Source of the DNA: JACZYA01 sp965247455 | GTDB lineage: Bacteria; Acidobacteriota; Terriglobia; Acidiferrales; 2-02-FULL-67-57 | Assembly: GCA_965247455.1 (NCBI GenBank) | Contig: CBDFHE010000012.1 | Span: 1-64,000, forward strand | DNA: 64,000 nucleotides | Direction: 5' to 3' | Shown here: piece after piece, positions 7,848 to 16,354 of the stretch | Position numbering within the stretch: position 1 is the first letter of the stretch | How the letters are laid out: each line of letters begins with the position of its first letter | The notes under the pieces: model-generated | Told to the model about the DNA's origin: nothing | What the model saw: the letters and a program-made list of their open reading frames with translations, nothing else | Database searches by the model: none | Translations under genes and position numbers: made by a program

Positions 7848-8618
7848 GTGCCTGAGAAACTCCCCGAACTGGTAGCTTGCATCGGTATTGACCTAGCGTG
7901 GTCGAAGAAAAACTGGAGTGGAATGGCCCTCCTCCATCTCCATGCTAGCGCCGGACAAATTGAATTTCTTGAGACCTGCTGGCTTCAGGACGACCGTGAA
8001 ATCTTGAATTGGGTTGAAAGGCGGTGTGAAGCCACTACGGTACTAGGCATTGACGCACCGATTATTGCTCCCAACCCGCCCGGAACGGGACGCCCCTGTG
8101 ATCGAGAGGTTTCGAGCAAATATGCTCGCTACGAAGCCGGCGCTTTCCCAGCTAACCGGAACAAGTGCAAGCGACCCATCCGGCTACGGCAGAAACTTGA
8201 AGAGTCCAAGTTCAGCTCGAACCCACAGCTTGCCCCACGCACAAAGGGACATTGGCAAATTGAGGTATATCCCCATCCTGCACAAGTGGTGTTGTTCAAC
8301 CTGTCCAAGACGTTGAAGTACAAGAAAGGCCGGGTGGAAGAGCGTCGCAGCGAACTCAACAAACTAGGGAAGCACATCTCAACAGACCTGGCTAAGCAAG
8401 AACCTAAACTCATATCGAACGAAACACTCTATGAGCTGTGCAAGATCGATGGCACCCTCAAAGGAAAGGGTCTGAAGGAGCGAGAGGATCGGTTGGACGC
8501 AGTAGTCTGTGGCTATGTGGCTGCCTATTATTGGACGTGGGGCTTAAATCGGTGTGAAGTCATTGGAGAAGAAATCGAAAGAGGCTACATCATTTGCCCA
8601 AAATTCTTAGATGATTAG
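7848..8618 (+). CDS. DUF429 domain protein (predicted RNase H-like nuclease)
   Basis: 256 residues with a GTG start. The N-terminal GIDLAWSKKNWSG and the middle VLGIDAPI are the two acidic strands of the DUF429 family, predicted to adopt an RNase H-like fold. RPCDREVSSKYARYEAGAFPAN and the C-terminal DRLDAVVCGYVAAYYW are also family hallmarks. No reaction has been established. Base composition is visibly more AT-rich than the flanking genes, and codon use differs (many AAA, GAA, AAC), which suggests horizontal acquisition. Its stop overlaps the end of the convergent ybdD by a few bases. Confidence 0.75.
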   Translation: MPEKLPELVACIGIDLAWSKKNWSGMALLHLHASAGQIEFLETCWLQDDREILNWVERRCEATTVLGIDAPIIAPNPPGTGRPCDREVSSKYARYEAGAFPANRNKCKRPIRLRQKLEESKFSSNPQLAPRTKGHWQIEVYPHPAQVVLFNLSKTLKYKKGRVEERRSELNKLGKHISTDLAKQEPKLISNETLYELCKIDGTLKGKGLKEREDRLDAVVCGYVAAYYWTWGLNRCEVIGEEIERGYIICPKFLDD

Positions 8619-8824
8619 CAGCAGCGGGAGGGGTTGTCTTTATCGTTGAACTTTCTTTCCATGCGCTGGCGGTAGAGCTCCTCGCGGGATGGAACCGGGC
8701 AGTCGAGGTTCTTCCGGCGCTGTCGGGCTACATAGAGCTCGTAGGCGGAGTCGCCGGTCAGCTCGCGGAAGCCGGACCAGAGCGTGGCCAGCTTCCTGCG
8801 CGTCTTTTGGAGCAGCTCGGTCAT
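8615..8824 (-). CDS. ybdD: YbdD/YjiX family small protein, CstA partner
   Basis: About 69 residues starting MTELLQKTRRKLATLWSGF (8824); an upstream in-frame extension to 8911 has no family similarity. AYELYVARQRRKN, PVPSREELYRQRMERK and the terminal CC match the short YbdD/YjiX (DUF466) proteins that are almost always encoded next to CstA or BtsT. In Escherichia coli YbdD and YjiX are needed for pyruvate uptake by those carriers. It lies downstream of cstA on the same strand, 205 bp away, with a hairpin pair in the gap. Confidence 0.8.
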   Translation of the reverse strand: MTELLQKTRRKLATLWSGFRELTGDSAYELYVARQRRKNLDCPVPSREELYRQRMERKFNDKDNPSRCC

Positions 8825-8942
8825 CGGTTCTATTATCGCCGATTGGGCTTCCCCGCTCCAGTGATTTTCCTCACCAACAAAGATTAACCGCAGAGACGCC
8901 GAGGACGCCAAGAAAGGGCGTCTCCTCCCCTATCCCAGATAA

Positions 8943-9000
8943 GGTGGGGCAGACATTCCTGTCTGCCAAAGAAAACCGCGGACAGGAATGTCCGCGCCAC
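8943..9000. repeat. Hairpin pair, GGCAGACATTCCTGTCTGCC family
   Basis: Two adjacent hairpins in the cstA-ybdD gap: GGCAGACATTCCTGTCTGCC, then a GGACAGGAATGTCC-type stem. A related pair lies at about 56585-56658. In the mRNA of cstA-ybdD it would form structure between the two cistrons, so it might attenuate or stabilise the transcript; that is inference. Confidence 0.55.
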
Positions 9001-9029
9001 TTAGGATAAAACTTTTCGTTACTTGTTCC

Positions 9030-11093
9030 CTAGTCGCCGAGGGCGAACTGCGTAGCGACGTAGGGCGTCTCCTGCAAATCGGACTTACGGCGGCCGCTGA
9101 GCAGGCGGTACCACTCCCACGCAGCCGACAGCACCACCACGAACACCAATCCCGCCAGCAGCGCGGTGACGGCGGCGTTCAACTGCGCGTTGAAGATCAG
9201 CCGCTGGGTCTCGGCCACCTTGTCGGGGGAGATGAAGCCGGCGGCCAGTTGCTCGGCCATCTGGCGGGCGTTGGCGAGGAAACCGATGCGCGGGTTGGCG
9301 GAGAAAACTTTCTGGTAGCTGGCGGTCACGGTGACGGCCACCAACCACACCGAGGGCGTCAGCGTCACCCAGATGTAGCGCAGCTTGCCCATCTTGATGA
9401 GAATCGTAGTCATGATGATGAGCGCTACGGTGGCCAGCAGTTGGTTCGAAATGCCGAAGAGCGGCCAGAGCGAGTTGATGCCGCCCAGCGGATCGAGCAC
9501 GCCCTGGTAGAGGAAATGCCCCCAGGCGGCGACGATCAGCACGCTGGTGACGACCACGCCCGGCATCCAGCCCGTCCGGCCGAGCGGCTTCCAGAAATGC
9601 CCCAGCAAATCCTGCAGCATGAAGCGGCCCACGCGCGTGCCCGAGTCGAGAATGGTCAGGATGAAGAGCACCTCGAACATAATGGCGAAGTGGTACCAGA
9701 GGGCGATCATCGCCTCGCCGCCGATGGTGTTCGAGAAAATGGTCGCCATGCCGACCGCCAGCGAGGGCGCGCCGCCGGTGCGGTTGAGCAAAGTCTCTTC
9801 GCCCACCAGGCGCGCGAGGTTGTCCATAGTGGCGGCGCTGACGGGGAAGCCCCAGGTGGTGATGGTGGCGGTGGCTTTTTCAACCGTGTCGCCGACGATC
9901 CCGGCGGGACTGTTGATGGCGAAGAAGACGCCGGGCTGGAGCACGCAGGCGGCGATCATCGCCATCACGCCCACGAAAGACTCCAGCAGCATGGAACCGT
10001 AGCCGATCATGCGCGCTTGCGTCTCACGCATGATCATCTTGGGCGTGGTGCCCGACGAGACCAGCGAGTGGAAGCCGCTGACGGCGCCGCAGGCAATGGT
10101 AATGAAGCAAAAGGGGAAGATGCCGCCGGCGAAGATGGGGCCGGTGCCGTCGGCGAAGCGCGTCAGCGCCGGCATCTGCACTTCGGGCCGGGTGAAGATG
10201 ATGCCGAGGCCGAGAATGAAAACTACGCCCAGCTTGATGAAGCTGTTCAGGTAGTCGCGCGGGGCCAGCAGCAGCCAGACCGGCAGAGTCGAAGCCGCGA
10301 AGCCGTAGAGGATGACCGCGAGGGCGAGCGTCGTCCCTGACAAAGTAAAGACCTGCGCCCAGGTGGGCGAGGCCGCCACCCACTCGCCGCTGACGACGGC
10401 GAAGAGCAGCAGGCCGACGCCGATGACGGTGGCTTCGATCACGCGGCCCGGCCGCCAGAAGCGCAGGTAGAAGCCCATCAGCACCGCGATGGGCATCGAC
10501 ATCGCCATGGTGTAGGTGGCCCAGGGGCTGACCTTGAGCGCGTTCACCACCACCAGCGCGACCGCGGCCAGCAGGATAACCATGATCGCCAGCACCGCGA
10601 ACAGCGCCACCATGCCGCTGAGCTTGCTGACCTCTTCGCGCGCCATCTGGCCCAGCGACTTGCCGTTGCGGCGCGTGGAACCGAACAGCACGATGAAGTC
10701 TTGCACACAGCCGCCCAGCACCGCGCCCACAATCAGCCAGAGCGTGCCCGGCAGGTAGCCGAACTGCGCCGCCAGGGTAGGGCCGATCAGCGGGCCGGGG
10801 CCGGCGATGGCGGCGAAGTGGTGGCCGAAGAGAATCCACTTGTTGGTGGGGACGAAGTCGCGGCCGTCGTCGAGGCGCTCGGCGGGGGTGGCGCGGCTTT
10901 CGTCCAGCGTCAGAACTTTGGCGGCGATGAAGGAGGAGTAGAAGCGGTAGGCGACCAGATAGACGCAGACGGCGGCGATGATAAACCAGACGGCGTTGAT
11001 GGGCTCGTCGCGCTCAATCGCGATGGCGCCCAGGCCCGCCGCGCCGCCGAGGGAAATCGCTACCCAGAGCAGTACCTTCAGCAGTCGCTTCAC
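9030..11093 (-). CDS. cstA: Carbon starvation protein A family transporter (pyruvate/peptide uptake)
   Basis: 687 residues, the full length for CstA, with many membrane helices. Conserved blocks include YRFYSSFIAAKVL, GHHFAAIAGPGPLIGPTLAAQFGYLPG, GAVLGGCVQDF, SGFHSLVSSGTTPKM, and LDSGTRVGRFMLQ near the C-terminus. E. coli homologues CstA and BtsT import pyruvate (CstA also contributes to peptide use) by a cation-coupled mechanism. Start ATG 11093 reads MKRLLKVLLWVAI. The adjacent ybdD supports the assignment. Long open frames on the opposite strand here are GC-rich shadows. Confidence 0.92.
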   Translation of the reverse strand: MKRLLKVLLWVAISLGGAAGLGAIAIERDEPINAVWFIIAAVCVYLVAYRFYSSFIAAKVLTLDESRATPAERLDDGRDFVPTNKWILFGHHFAAIAGPGPLIGPTLAAQFGYLPGTLWLIVGAVLGGCVQDFIVLFGSTRRNGKSLGQMAREEVSKLSGMVALFAVLAIMVILLAAVALVVVNALKVSPWATYTMAMSMPIAVLMGFYLRFWRPGRVIEATVIGVGLLLFAVVSGEWVAASPTWAQVFTLSGTTLALAVILYGFAASTLPVWLLLAPRDYLNSFIKLGVVFILGLGIIFTRPEVQMPALTRFADGTGPIFAGGIFPFCFITIACGAVSGFHSLVSSGTTPKMIMRETQARMIGYGSMLLESFVGVMAMIAACVLQPGVFFAINSPAGIVGDTVEKATATITTWGFPVSAATMDNLARLVGEETLLNRTGGAPSLAVGMATIFSNTIGGEAMIALWYHFAIMFEVLFILTILDSGTRVGRFMLQDLLGHFWKPLGRTGWMPGVVVTSVLIVAAWGHFLYQGVLDPLGGINSLWPLFGISNQLLATVALIIMTTILIKMGKLRYIWVTLTPSVWLVAVTVTASYQKVFSANPRIGFLANARQMAEQLAAGFISPDKVAETQRLIFNAQLNAAVTALLAGLVFVVVLSAAWEWYRLLSGRRKSDLQETPYVATQFALGD

Positions 11094-11310
11094 TGATCCT
11101 TGCCTCTGGTGAACGATTGGATGCTGCCCGGCTCGCCCATGCTACCGGGAACGATAGCAACGCAGCAAGGAAGATGTCAATGAATTTTGAACAAGTGCAT
11201 GCCAGCCTTGATAGCCGTGGTGTAGAGATAGACCCGCTCTCGCCCGAAATGAACACGCACCTCGGATGCTTCCCGTTGGTCGGCTCGTTCTGACTGCCTG
11301 TTACCCGTAA

Positions 11311-11406
11311 GAGTATTATGAGGGCTTCTTCTCACTGTGGAAAGAGGCCGACCCGGACATCCCCATCCTCCAGGAAGCCAAGGCCGAATACGTCAAGCTG
11401 CAGTAG
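11311..11406 (+). pseudogene. 3' remnant of a TPR-containing protein
   Basis: An in-frame tail of about 31 codons ends at TAG 11404-11406 and reads EYYEGFFSLWKEADPDIP and ILQEAKAEYVKLQ. From memory this closely resembles the C-terminus shared by many acidobacterial TPR proteins and TPR-bearing serine/threonine kinases. A stop (TAA 11308) precedes it and no start exists, so the rest of the gene is lost. Confidence 0.5.
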
Positions 11407-11437
11407 CCGACCCCCGCTTCCAATCCATGCTCCGCCG

Positions 11438-11459
11438 CCCGCCTGCGGACGGGCAGGCA
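11438..11459. repeat. Variant family B palindrome
   Basis: GCCCGCCTGCGGACGGGCAGGC, a compensated variant of the family B mini-palindrome, directly after the TPR remnant. Confidence 0.45.
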
Positions 11460-11547
11460 TGAACTTCCCGGAGTAGGCTGCTAGGTGAGGGGAGAGTCCC
11501 ACTCGACGCTCCCTACCATCACCTTCCCAACCTGTCGCCAGAGGCCC

Positions 11548-12010
11548 TCATCGGAAGGCTTGCCACATATCGTCAATGAAGGTGTTATAGGGATAGGCGC
11601 CCTGCAGGAAAAACCGCGTCTGGCGTTGCCTCTGCCAATCCGCGCTGTAATCTTCGCCGATCTGGTTTGTGATCTCCATAACCGCCCAGGAGTCATCCTC
11701 CGACATCCACCGATCCACATAGTCGAAGAAGGCGGGGTGATTCCAGAACGGCTCGGCGCGAAGCAGTCTGATTGCCAACGCCTGGCCGACCCAGCAGTTC
11801 GAGGTACAGCATCTCCGGTAGGATTCTCCAGTCGTATTCGCCCAGTCCCGCGGCTGCAGGTCGCCTACAGTTACGGTATCGGTGTAGGTGGGACCTTAGC
11901 CGTGAGCTACCTCTTTCATCGCATGGGCCAACACAAGCGGGAACGCATTACGCCCCTGATCGTCGCCACCCCGACCGCCGTTTTGGGTGGCCTGAACTTC
12001 CGGTTTTAGT
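11548..12010 (-). pseudogene. Broken gene, C-terminal part resembling heparinase/alginate-lyase-like glycan-active proteins
   Basis: One minus-strand frame reads protein-like from about 12010 to 11548 with a single internal TAA at 11896-11898. Before the stop: GGRGGDDQGRNAFPLVLAHA, then MKEVAHG. After it: DLQPRDWANTTGESYRRCCT, then SNCWVGQALAIRLLRA and EPFWNHPAFFDYVDRWM. The CCTS-WVGQALA and WNHPAFFDYVDRWM blocks recall the alpha/alpha-barrel part of bacterial heparinase II/III or alginate-lyase-like proteins. The N-terminal two thirds and any start are absent, so this is a degraded remnant. The family assignment is from memory and tentative; the readable frame across the stop is seen directly. 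Confidence 0.5.
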
Positions 12011-12094
12011 TTTTTTTCGCTACCCGAGTGGAGTGTCCAGCGGTCACTGCGTCAAACTCTACCCGACCCTTTCCGCGCTCAACCGCCCGATTGT

Positions 12095-12505
12095 TCAGTG
12101 GGTCGACCCGGATGCCTGTGCGGCGGAGCCAATCAACGGCAGGGTGTTAGCCGCTTTGTTTTCAGAAAGCATGTGGCACCGGCCATCCAGAATGCCACCC
12201 GCTTCGATCACCAAGCAGGTGGTATGTACGTCACCTTCAACTGCTCCACTGGAGAAGATCTCCACCCGTTTCTTCCCGGTAACTTTGCCATTGATCTTTC
12301 CCGCCACCGAGACGATCGCACTCTGAATTTCCCCTTCTACACGCGCACTTTTCCCCACAATCACTTGCTCCTTGCCCCGCACCGTCCCTTTGACTTCGCC
12401 TTCCAGACGGAACATCCCGGGGAGTTCGATTATTCCTTCCAGCTTCACCCCCTGGTCAAAGACACAAACGTACTCCTCCGCACCAGCCGGCTTTCCGTTT
12501 CCCAT
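12095..12505 (-). CDS. Bactofilin family cytoskeletal protein
   Basis: Bactofilins (DUF583) self-assemble without nucleotides into filaments that organise cell shape, stalks or polysaccharide machinery at the membrane. The central domain (about residues 18-115) shows repeated short beta turns of a right-handed beta-helix: GVKLEGIIELPG, FRLEGEVKGTV, SARVEGEIQSA, KINGKVTGKKRVEI and SGAVEGDVHTTCLVIEAGG. About 136 residues, typical. ATG 12505 is chosen over GTG 12511 because GAGGGGG lies 8 bases upstream. It is intact although both flanks hold gene remnants. Confidence 0.88.
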   Translation of the reverse strand: MGNGKPAGAEEYVCVFDQGVKLEGIIELPGMFRLEGEVKGTVRGKEQVIVGKSARVEGEIQSAIVSVAGKINGKVTGKKRVEIFSSGAVEGDVHTTCLVIEAGGILDGRCHMLSENKAANTLPLIGSAAQASGSTH

Positions 12506-13002
12506 ACCCACCCCCTCTCGGGAATAGAAACACTGGGCCCTAGCCCGTAAGGCTGACAGGAAAAGCGATTCTCCTAGCAGCCCAGGGGTGATACAAGCGA
12601 AAACCGAGTGAAAGCTGTGGGCCGAGTGTGGAAAACCCTAGAAAGTTGTGGACGCCTGTGAAAAAAGAGCCTGCGATCGGCCACGGGGAGACCCGCCTGC
12701 CAAGCGTCTTCCAAGTCCCAGCCTACGAACTTCCTGAAGTGCACCGCCAAGCCACTTTCGGGGTGCAGCCCCAACTAACCAAGAACGGGCATTTTGCGCA
12801 AAGACGAGCAACTACTTGCGCAATCCCATCGACGAAGCAGCATGTGGAAAAATGCGAAAATGATTTCCCTTCTCCGTCGAAAGATGGTGCCCCTTGCCGG
12901 CCGTGGAGCTATCTCCAACCGGCCCAATGGGTTACTCGCTACCACCTTGACCTTCTCGTGGAGAGCCAATTGCTCTGTTCCGACGCAGAGAGAAGGTGCT
13001 AG
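12506..13002. other. Non-coding stretch between bactofilin and glmS remnant
   Basis: About 490 bp without a convincing gene. Several TGTGGAAAA-like words occur (near 12628, 12647, 12843), but none is a good DnaA box. Open frames here lack family-like sequence. Confidence 0.4.
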
Positions 13003-13185
13003 ATGTGTGGGATGGTTGGCCAGGTTGGCTCACGACCGCCGATACCGCTGCTGGCCGGTGGACTGAAGCGGCTCGAATACCGTGGCGACGACTCCGCGGG
13101 CATGGCGGTCGGGGGCAACGGCCAGGGGCTCGCGCTGCGGCGCGCTTCCGGCAAGCTGGCCAACCTGGAGCGCACGCTAGTGTAA
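13003..13185 (+). pseudogene. glmS: N-terminal stub of glutamine-fructose-6-phosphate aminotransferase
   Basis: 60 codons reading MCGMVGQVG, then LLAGGLKRLEYRGDDSAGMA and ASGKLANLERTL, then TAA. This is the start of the GlmS glutaminase domain, with the N-terminal catalytic Cys after Met. It is about a tenth of the normal ~610 residues, and the conserved RGYDSAG has become RGDDSAG. The sequence after the stop does not continue the gene in any frame, so the rest has been deleted. Presumably an intact glmS lies elsewhere. Confidence 0.75.
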
Positions 13186-13201
13186 GGGTGGAGTGATACC
13201 A

Positions 13202-13411
13202 ATGGTCAATCTTTGCACCCACTGTTTCAATGCGACTACCGGTGTGCCGATCCTGGTGGGCGAGTGCGCCTTAATCTTCGGCATGGCGGTTGACATTGTG
13301 GCCGATCCGGCGTGCGAATGCCCCCGCCATCAAGGGCATGCCTGCGTGATGCCGAGGCGCCTCGCCGGGCCCAATGTGAATCACCTGGACACTTCTGAGA
13401 AGTTCTCCTAG
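13202..13411 (+). CDS. Small hypothetical protein, doubtful
   Basis: A 69-residue frame (MVNLCTHCFNATTGVPILVG start) with six cysteines, including CTHC and CECP. It is not recognised. It lies in a region of gene debris just after the glmS stub and has no strong ribosome-binding site, so it may be spurious. The cysteine spacing would suit a metal site if the gene is real. Confidence 0.25.
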   Translation: MVNLCTHCFNATTGVPILVGECALIFGMAVDIVADPACECPRHQGHACVMPRRLAGPNVNHLDTSEKFS

Positions 13412-13514
13412 CGATTGCAGACCCTCCACGCGACCGTAACTTCGCGGGCGCACCACTGTTTGCTTTGCCGGCCAAAGAACCCTAGAATCGGGAGCCGTTG
13501 GACAAGGGAAACAC

Positions 13515-14849
13515 ATGAAGCAAGCGAACACGCCCGAACCCTTTACAGTGGCGGTGATCGGGCTGGGCTATGTGGGGTTGCCGCTGGCGCTGGAGTTTGC
13601 GCGCGCCGGCTGCCGGGTTCTTGGCCTCGACATTGATGCCAGCAAAACCCGGCAACTGCGGGAAGGCCACTGCTACCTGCAGCAGGTTGACTCCTCAGGT
13701 CTCAAAGACCTGGTTGAACGGGGTCTGTTTCGCCCCTCCACCGACTTCAAGTGCCTGCGCCAAGCACAGGCGGTTGCCATTTGCGTGCCGACGCCGGTGA
13801 CCGAGGCGCGCGAACCCGATCTCAGCTATATCGTAGAAACCAGCCGCACGATCAGCCGCTACTTGGAGCGCGGCCAACTGGTCGTGCTGGAGAGCACCAC
13901 CTATCCCGGAACCACCGAGGAGGCCGTGCTACCCTTGCTGGAAGAGAGCGGACTCCAGTGCCCCGTGAACGCCGCGCCTGACGGCCCGGACCCGGACTTT
14001 TTCCTGGCGTTCTCGCCGGAGCGCGTCGATCCCGGCAACAAGAAGATTCAGTTGCGCAAGATTCCCAAGATTGTCGGCGGGGTCAACCCGGCCAGCACCG
14101 AGCGAGCCCGACAACTCTACCAGCGGGTTTTTGACACAGTGATTCCCGTCTCCTCCGCCCGGGTGGCGGAAATGAGCAAGCTGCTGGAGAACATCTACCG
14201 TTCCGTCAACATTGCGTTGGTCAACGAGCTGAAGTTGATCTGCCAGCGGATGGACATCGACATCTGGGAAGTGATCGAAGCGGCGGCTACCAAGCCCTTC
14301 GGCTTCACCCCTTTCTATCCCGGCCCGGGTTTGGGGGGCCACTGCATCCCGATCGACCCATTCTATCTGGCCTGGAAGGTTCGCCAGTACGACATGACTA
14401 CGCGGTTCATCGAGCTGGCGGGCGAGATCAACACCGCCATGCCCTACCACGTCGTCCAAACGGTTGTCGATGCCCTGAATGCCCGTGGCCAGGCGCTGAA
14501 AGGCGCCCGCATCCTGGTGTTGGGGGTCGCTTACAAAAAAGATGTGGACGACACCCGCGAATCGCCGGCGCTGAAAATCATGCAGCTACTAAAAGAACGC
14601 GGGGCCGAGATTGCCTACAATGACCCCCACGTTCCTCAGCCTCGTCGAACGCGCCGTTATGACTTTTCCCACCTCAAGTCGGTACCTCTGAACGAAGAGA
14701 ATCTGAAAAGTGTTGACTGCGTGGTGTTGGTGACCGACCACAGCGCCTATGACATGGACGAGATCGTCCGCCACTCCCAACTGGTCATTGATACACGAAA
14801 TGCTACCCGCGGAATCGCATGCGCCACCACCAAAGTAGTGCGCTGCTGA
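13515..14849 (+). CDS. Nucleotide sugar dehydrogenase, WbpA/UDP-HexNAc 6-dehydrogenase-like
   Basis: 444 residues. An NAD-binding Rossmann start (VAVIGLGYVGLPLALEFA), the central domain with SPERVDPGN, the catalytic cysteine near residue 276 in GPGLGGHCIPIDPFYLAWK, and the C-terminal UDP-binding domain (LGVAYKKDVDDTRESPAL) are all present. Such enzymes perform the double NAD+ oxidation of C6 to a uronic acid. HCIPIDP and SPERVDPG place it with UDP-GlcNAc/UDP-ManNAc dehydrogenases (WbpA, WecC, TviB) rather than UDP-glucose dehydrogenase. It opens the surface-polysaccharide region. It runs convergent to the phosphatase-like operon. Confidence 0.85.
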   Translation: MKQANTPEPFTVAVIGLGYVGLPLALEFARAGCRVLGLDIDASKTRQLREGHCYLQQVDSSGLKDLVERGLFRPSTDFKCLRQAQAVAICVPTPVTEAREPDLSYIVETSRTISRYLERGQLVVLESTTYPGTTEEAVLPLLEESGLQCPVNAAPDGPDPDFFLAFSPERVDPGNKKIQLRKIPKIVGGVNPASTERARQLYQRVFDTVIPVSSARVAEMSKLLENIYRSVNIALVNELKLICQRMDIDIWEVIEAAATKPFGFTPFYPGPGLGGHCIPIDPFYLAWKVRQYDMTTRFIELAGEINTAMPYHVVQTVVDALNARGQALKGARILVLGVAYKKDVDDTRESPALKIMQLLKERGAEIAYNDPHVPQPRRTRRYDFSHLKSVPLNEENLKSVDCVVLVTDHSAYDMDEIVRHSQLVIDTRNATRGIACATTKVVRC

Positions 14850-14884
14850 CCCCAGGCTCAATCGGACAACCCCGGTGACTAAAC

Positions 14885-16342
14885 TTAGCCCAGGCCAGCG
14901 AGGCGGTCGTGGATGATCTTTTCCTTATCGCCCGTGCCGCCTCCACCCTCGGGCGGCTTCTTCTCCATGCCGGCTACCAGTGAACGGCCCTGCATGGAGC
15001 TGGGGATTTCGTAGCCCGCCAAGTCGAGCAACGTGGGCGCCACGTCCAGCAGCTTGGCGCCTTCGTACTTTCCGCGCAACGGGCAATTGGGAGCGGCCAG
15101 CAGGAACATGCCGAACTGCGCATGGTTGCAAGCGTCGGGGCCAGTATCGTTTTCCTGCACGTGAAAGCGCCCATGCCCCACACTCCCGATTGAACGCCAG
15201 AAGAGTCCTCCGAAATGAACAACCAAGTCGGGCGCAACGTTGCGGACGTTACGGTATATCTCCTTGGGCTTGAAGACCAGTGAGTTGAGCGGGTTTCCCT
15301 TGTTGTCCAGCAGGGCCTCGAAGCGGGCTTTCATCTCATTTTGAAAAGCTTCGTAGTCGCCGGCCGGAATCACGCCCTGCGGCTCGCGCCCCTGCACGTT
15401 GAAGAACACGCGGGCGTAGTAGCCGCCCTCGCTCCAGACTTTGGTCTTGGCCCAATTGACCTTCAGCTTGGCAAAGGGTGTGATCTCCTTGGGATGCTCA
15501 TTGAGAACCAGCAGGCCCTCCTTGATCAGCCACTCGTTGACAACAAAGCCGCCGTCCAGACGCTGCGCGCCGTGGTCGGAGACCACCAGCACCACGGTCT
15601 CGTCGTCGAGCAACTCGAGCACGGTGCCGATCTGCTCGTCCAGCCAGAGATAGTAGTCCGGGATCAGGTTCTCGTAGGGGTTGCCGGGCTGATACTGAAA
15701 ATGTTTCTTGTCGAAGTAATTCCAGAAACCGTGATGCATGCGGTCGAGCCCGATGTCAACGAAGTGGAAATAGTCCCACTCCTGCTCGGTGAGCAGCCAG
15801 CGCACCACCTGCCACTGCTTGCGACTCATCTCAAAGATTTCTTTCTTAAGCCATTCCTTATCGTCGGTGCGAAAGCCCTTGACGTCCACCGGGTATTCGC
15901 CTACCAGCTCGTTGATCTTGGCTTTTATTTCGGGCGGGTGGGTGAACTCGCCCTCAACGGTGTCGGGCGTGAGGAAGCAGCCCACGCTGATGCCGTTGAT
16001 GCGGCGGGGCGGATAGCCCGGCGGCACACCCACGATGATGGACTTCTTCCCCTCCCGCGCCAATTGGTCCCAGATGGCCAGCTCCTTGATGGACCCAGAG
16101 GTGGCAAAGCCGAGGCCGCTGTAAGAATAGTCAGTACGATTGCGGAAGCCATAGACTCCCAACGAGCCCGGATCCTGGCTGGTGGTCATGCACATCCAAG
16201 CCGGCACGGTAATGGGCGGGATCACGCTCTCCAGGCGCCCGTAGACACCCATGTCCATCAGCCGACGGATGTTGACCAGCCGTTCGTCCCGAAAAATGAT
16301 CTCCGGTGCGGCACAGTCAAGTCCAAGAACGCAGATTTTCAT
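14885..16342 (-). CDS. Alkaline-phosphatase-superfamily protein (type I phosphodiesterase/nucleotide pyrophosphatase-like)
   Basis: 485 residues with no signal peptide. The N-terminal VLGLDCAAPEI supplies the first metal-binding aspartate; PPITVPAWMCMTT holds the probable nucleophilic threonine; FVDIGLDRMHHGFW and VLVVSDHGAQR supply further metal ligands; a late histidine lies in SVGHGRF and DACNHAQFG. Superfamily members hydrolyse phosphomonoesters or diesters, or transfer phospho-groups. Homologues cluster with exopolysaccharide and exosortase loci; their substrate is unknown. It is the last gene of a four-gene minus-strand run starting at 20074 and lies 12 bp after the paralogue at 16355-18205. 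Confidence 0.8.
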   Translation of the reverse strand: MKICVLGLDCAAPEIIFRDERLVNIRRLMDMGVYGRLESVIPPITVPAWMCMTTSQDPGSLGVYGFRNRTDYSYSGLGFATSGSIKELAIWDQLAREGKKSIIVGVPPGYPPRRINGISVGCFLTPDTVEGEFTHPPEIKAKINELVGEYPVDVKGFRTDDKEWLKKEIFEMSRKQWQVVRWLLTEQEWDYFHFVDIGLDRMHHGFWNYFDKKHFQYQPGNPYENLIPDYYLWLDEQIGTVLELLDDETVVLVVSDHGAQRLDGGFVVNEWLIKEGLLVLNEHPKEITPFAKLKVNWAKTKVWSEGGYYARVFFNVQGREPQGVIPAGDYEAFQNEMKARFEALLDNKGNPLNSLVFKPKEIYRNVRNVAPDLVVHFGGLFWRSIGSVGHGRFHVQENDTGPDACNHAQFGMFLLAAPNCPLRGKYEGAKLLDVAPTLLDLAGYEIPSSMQGRSLVAGMEKKPPEGGGGTGDKEKIIHDRLAGLG

Positions 16343-16354
16343 CCCGTCACTCGC

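Noticed and set aside
8988..10340. 450-codon open frame antisense to cstA
   Set aside because: Rich in Gly/Arg/His/Asp with no domain. It arises from GC-rich third positions of cstA on the other strand.
12600..12860. TGTGGAAAA-like words suggesting DnaA boxes or an origin
   Set aside because: None matches TTATCCACA closely, there is no AT-rich unwinding region, and no dnaA, dnaN, rpmH or gidA lies nearby.
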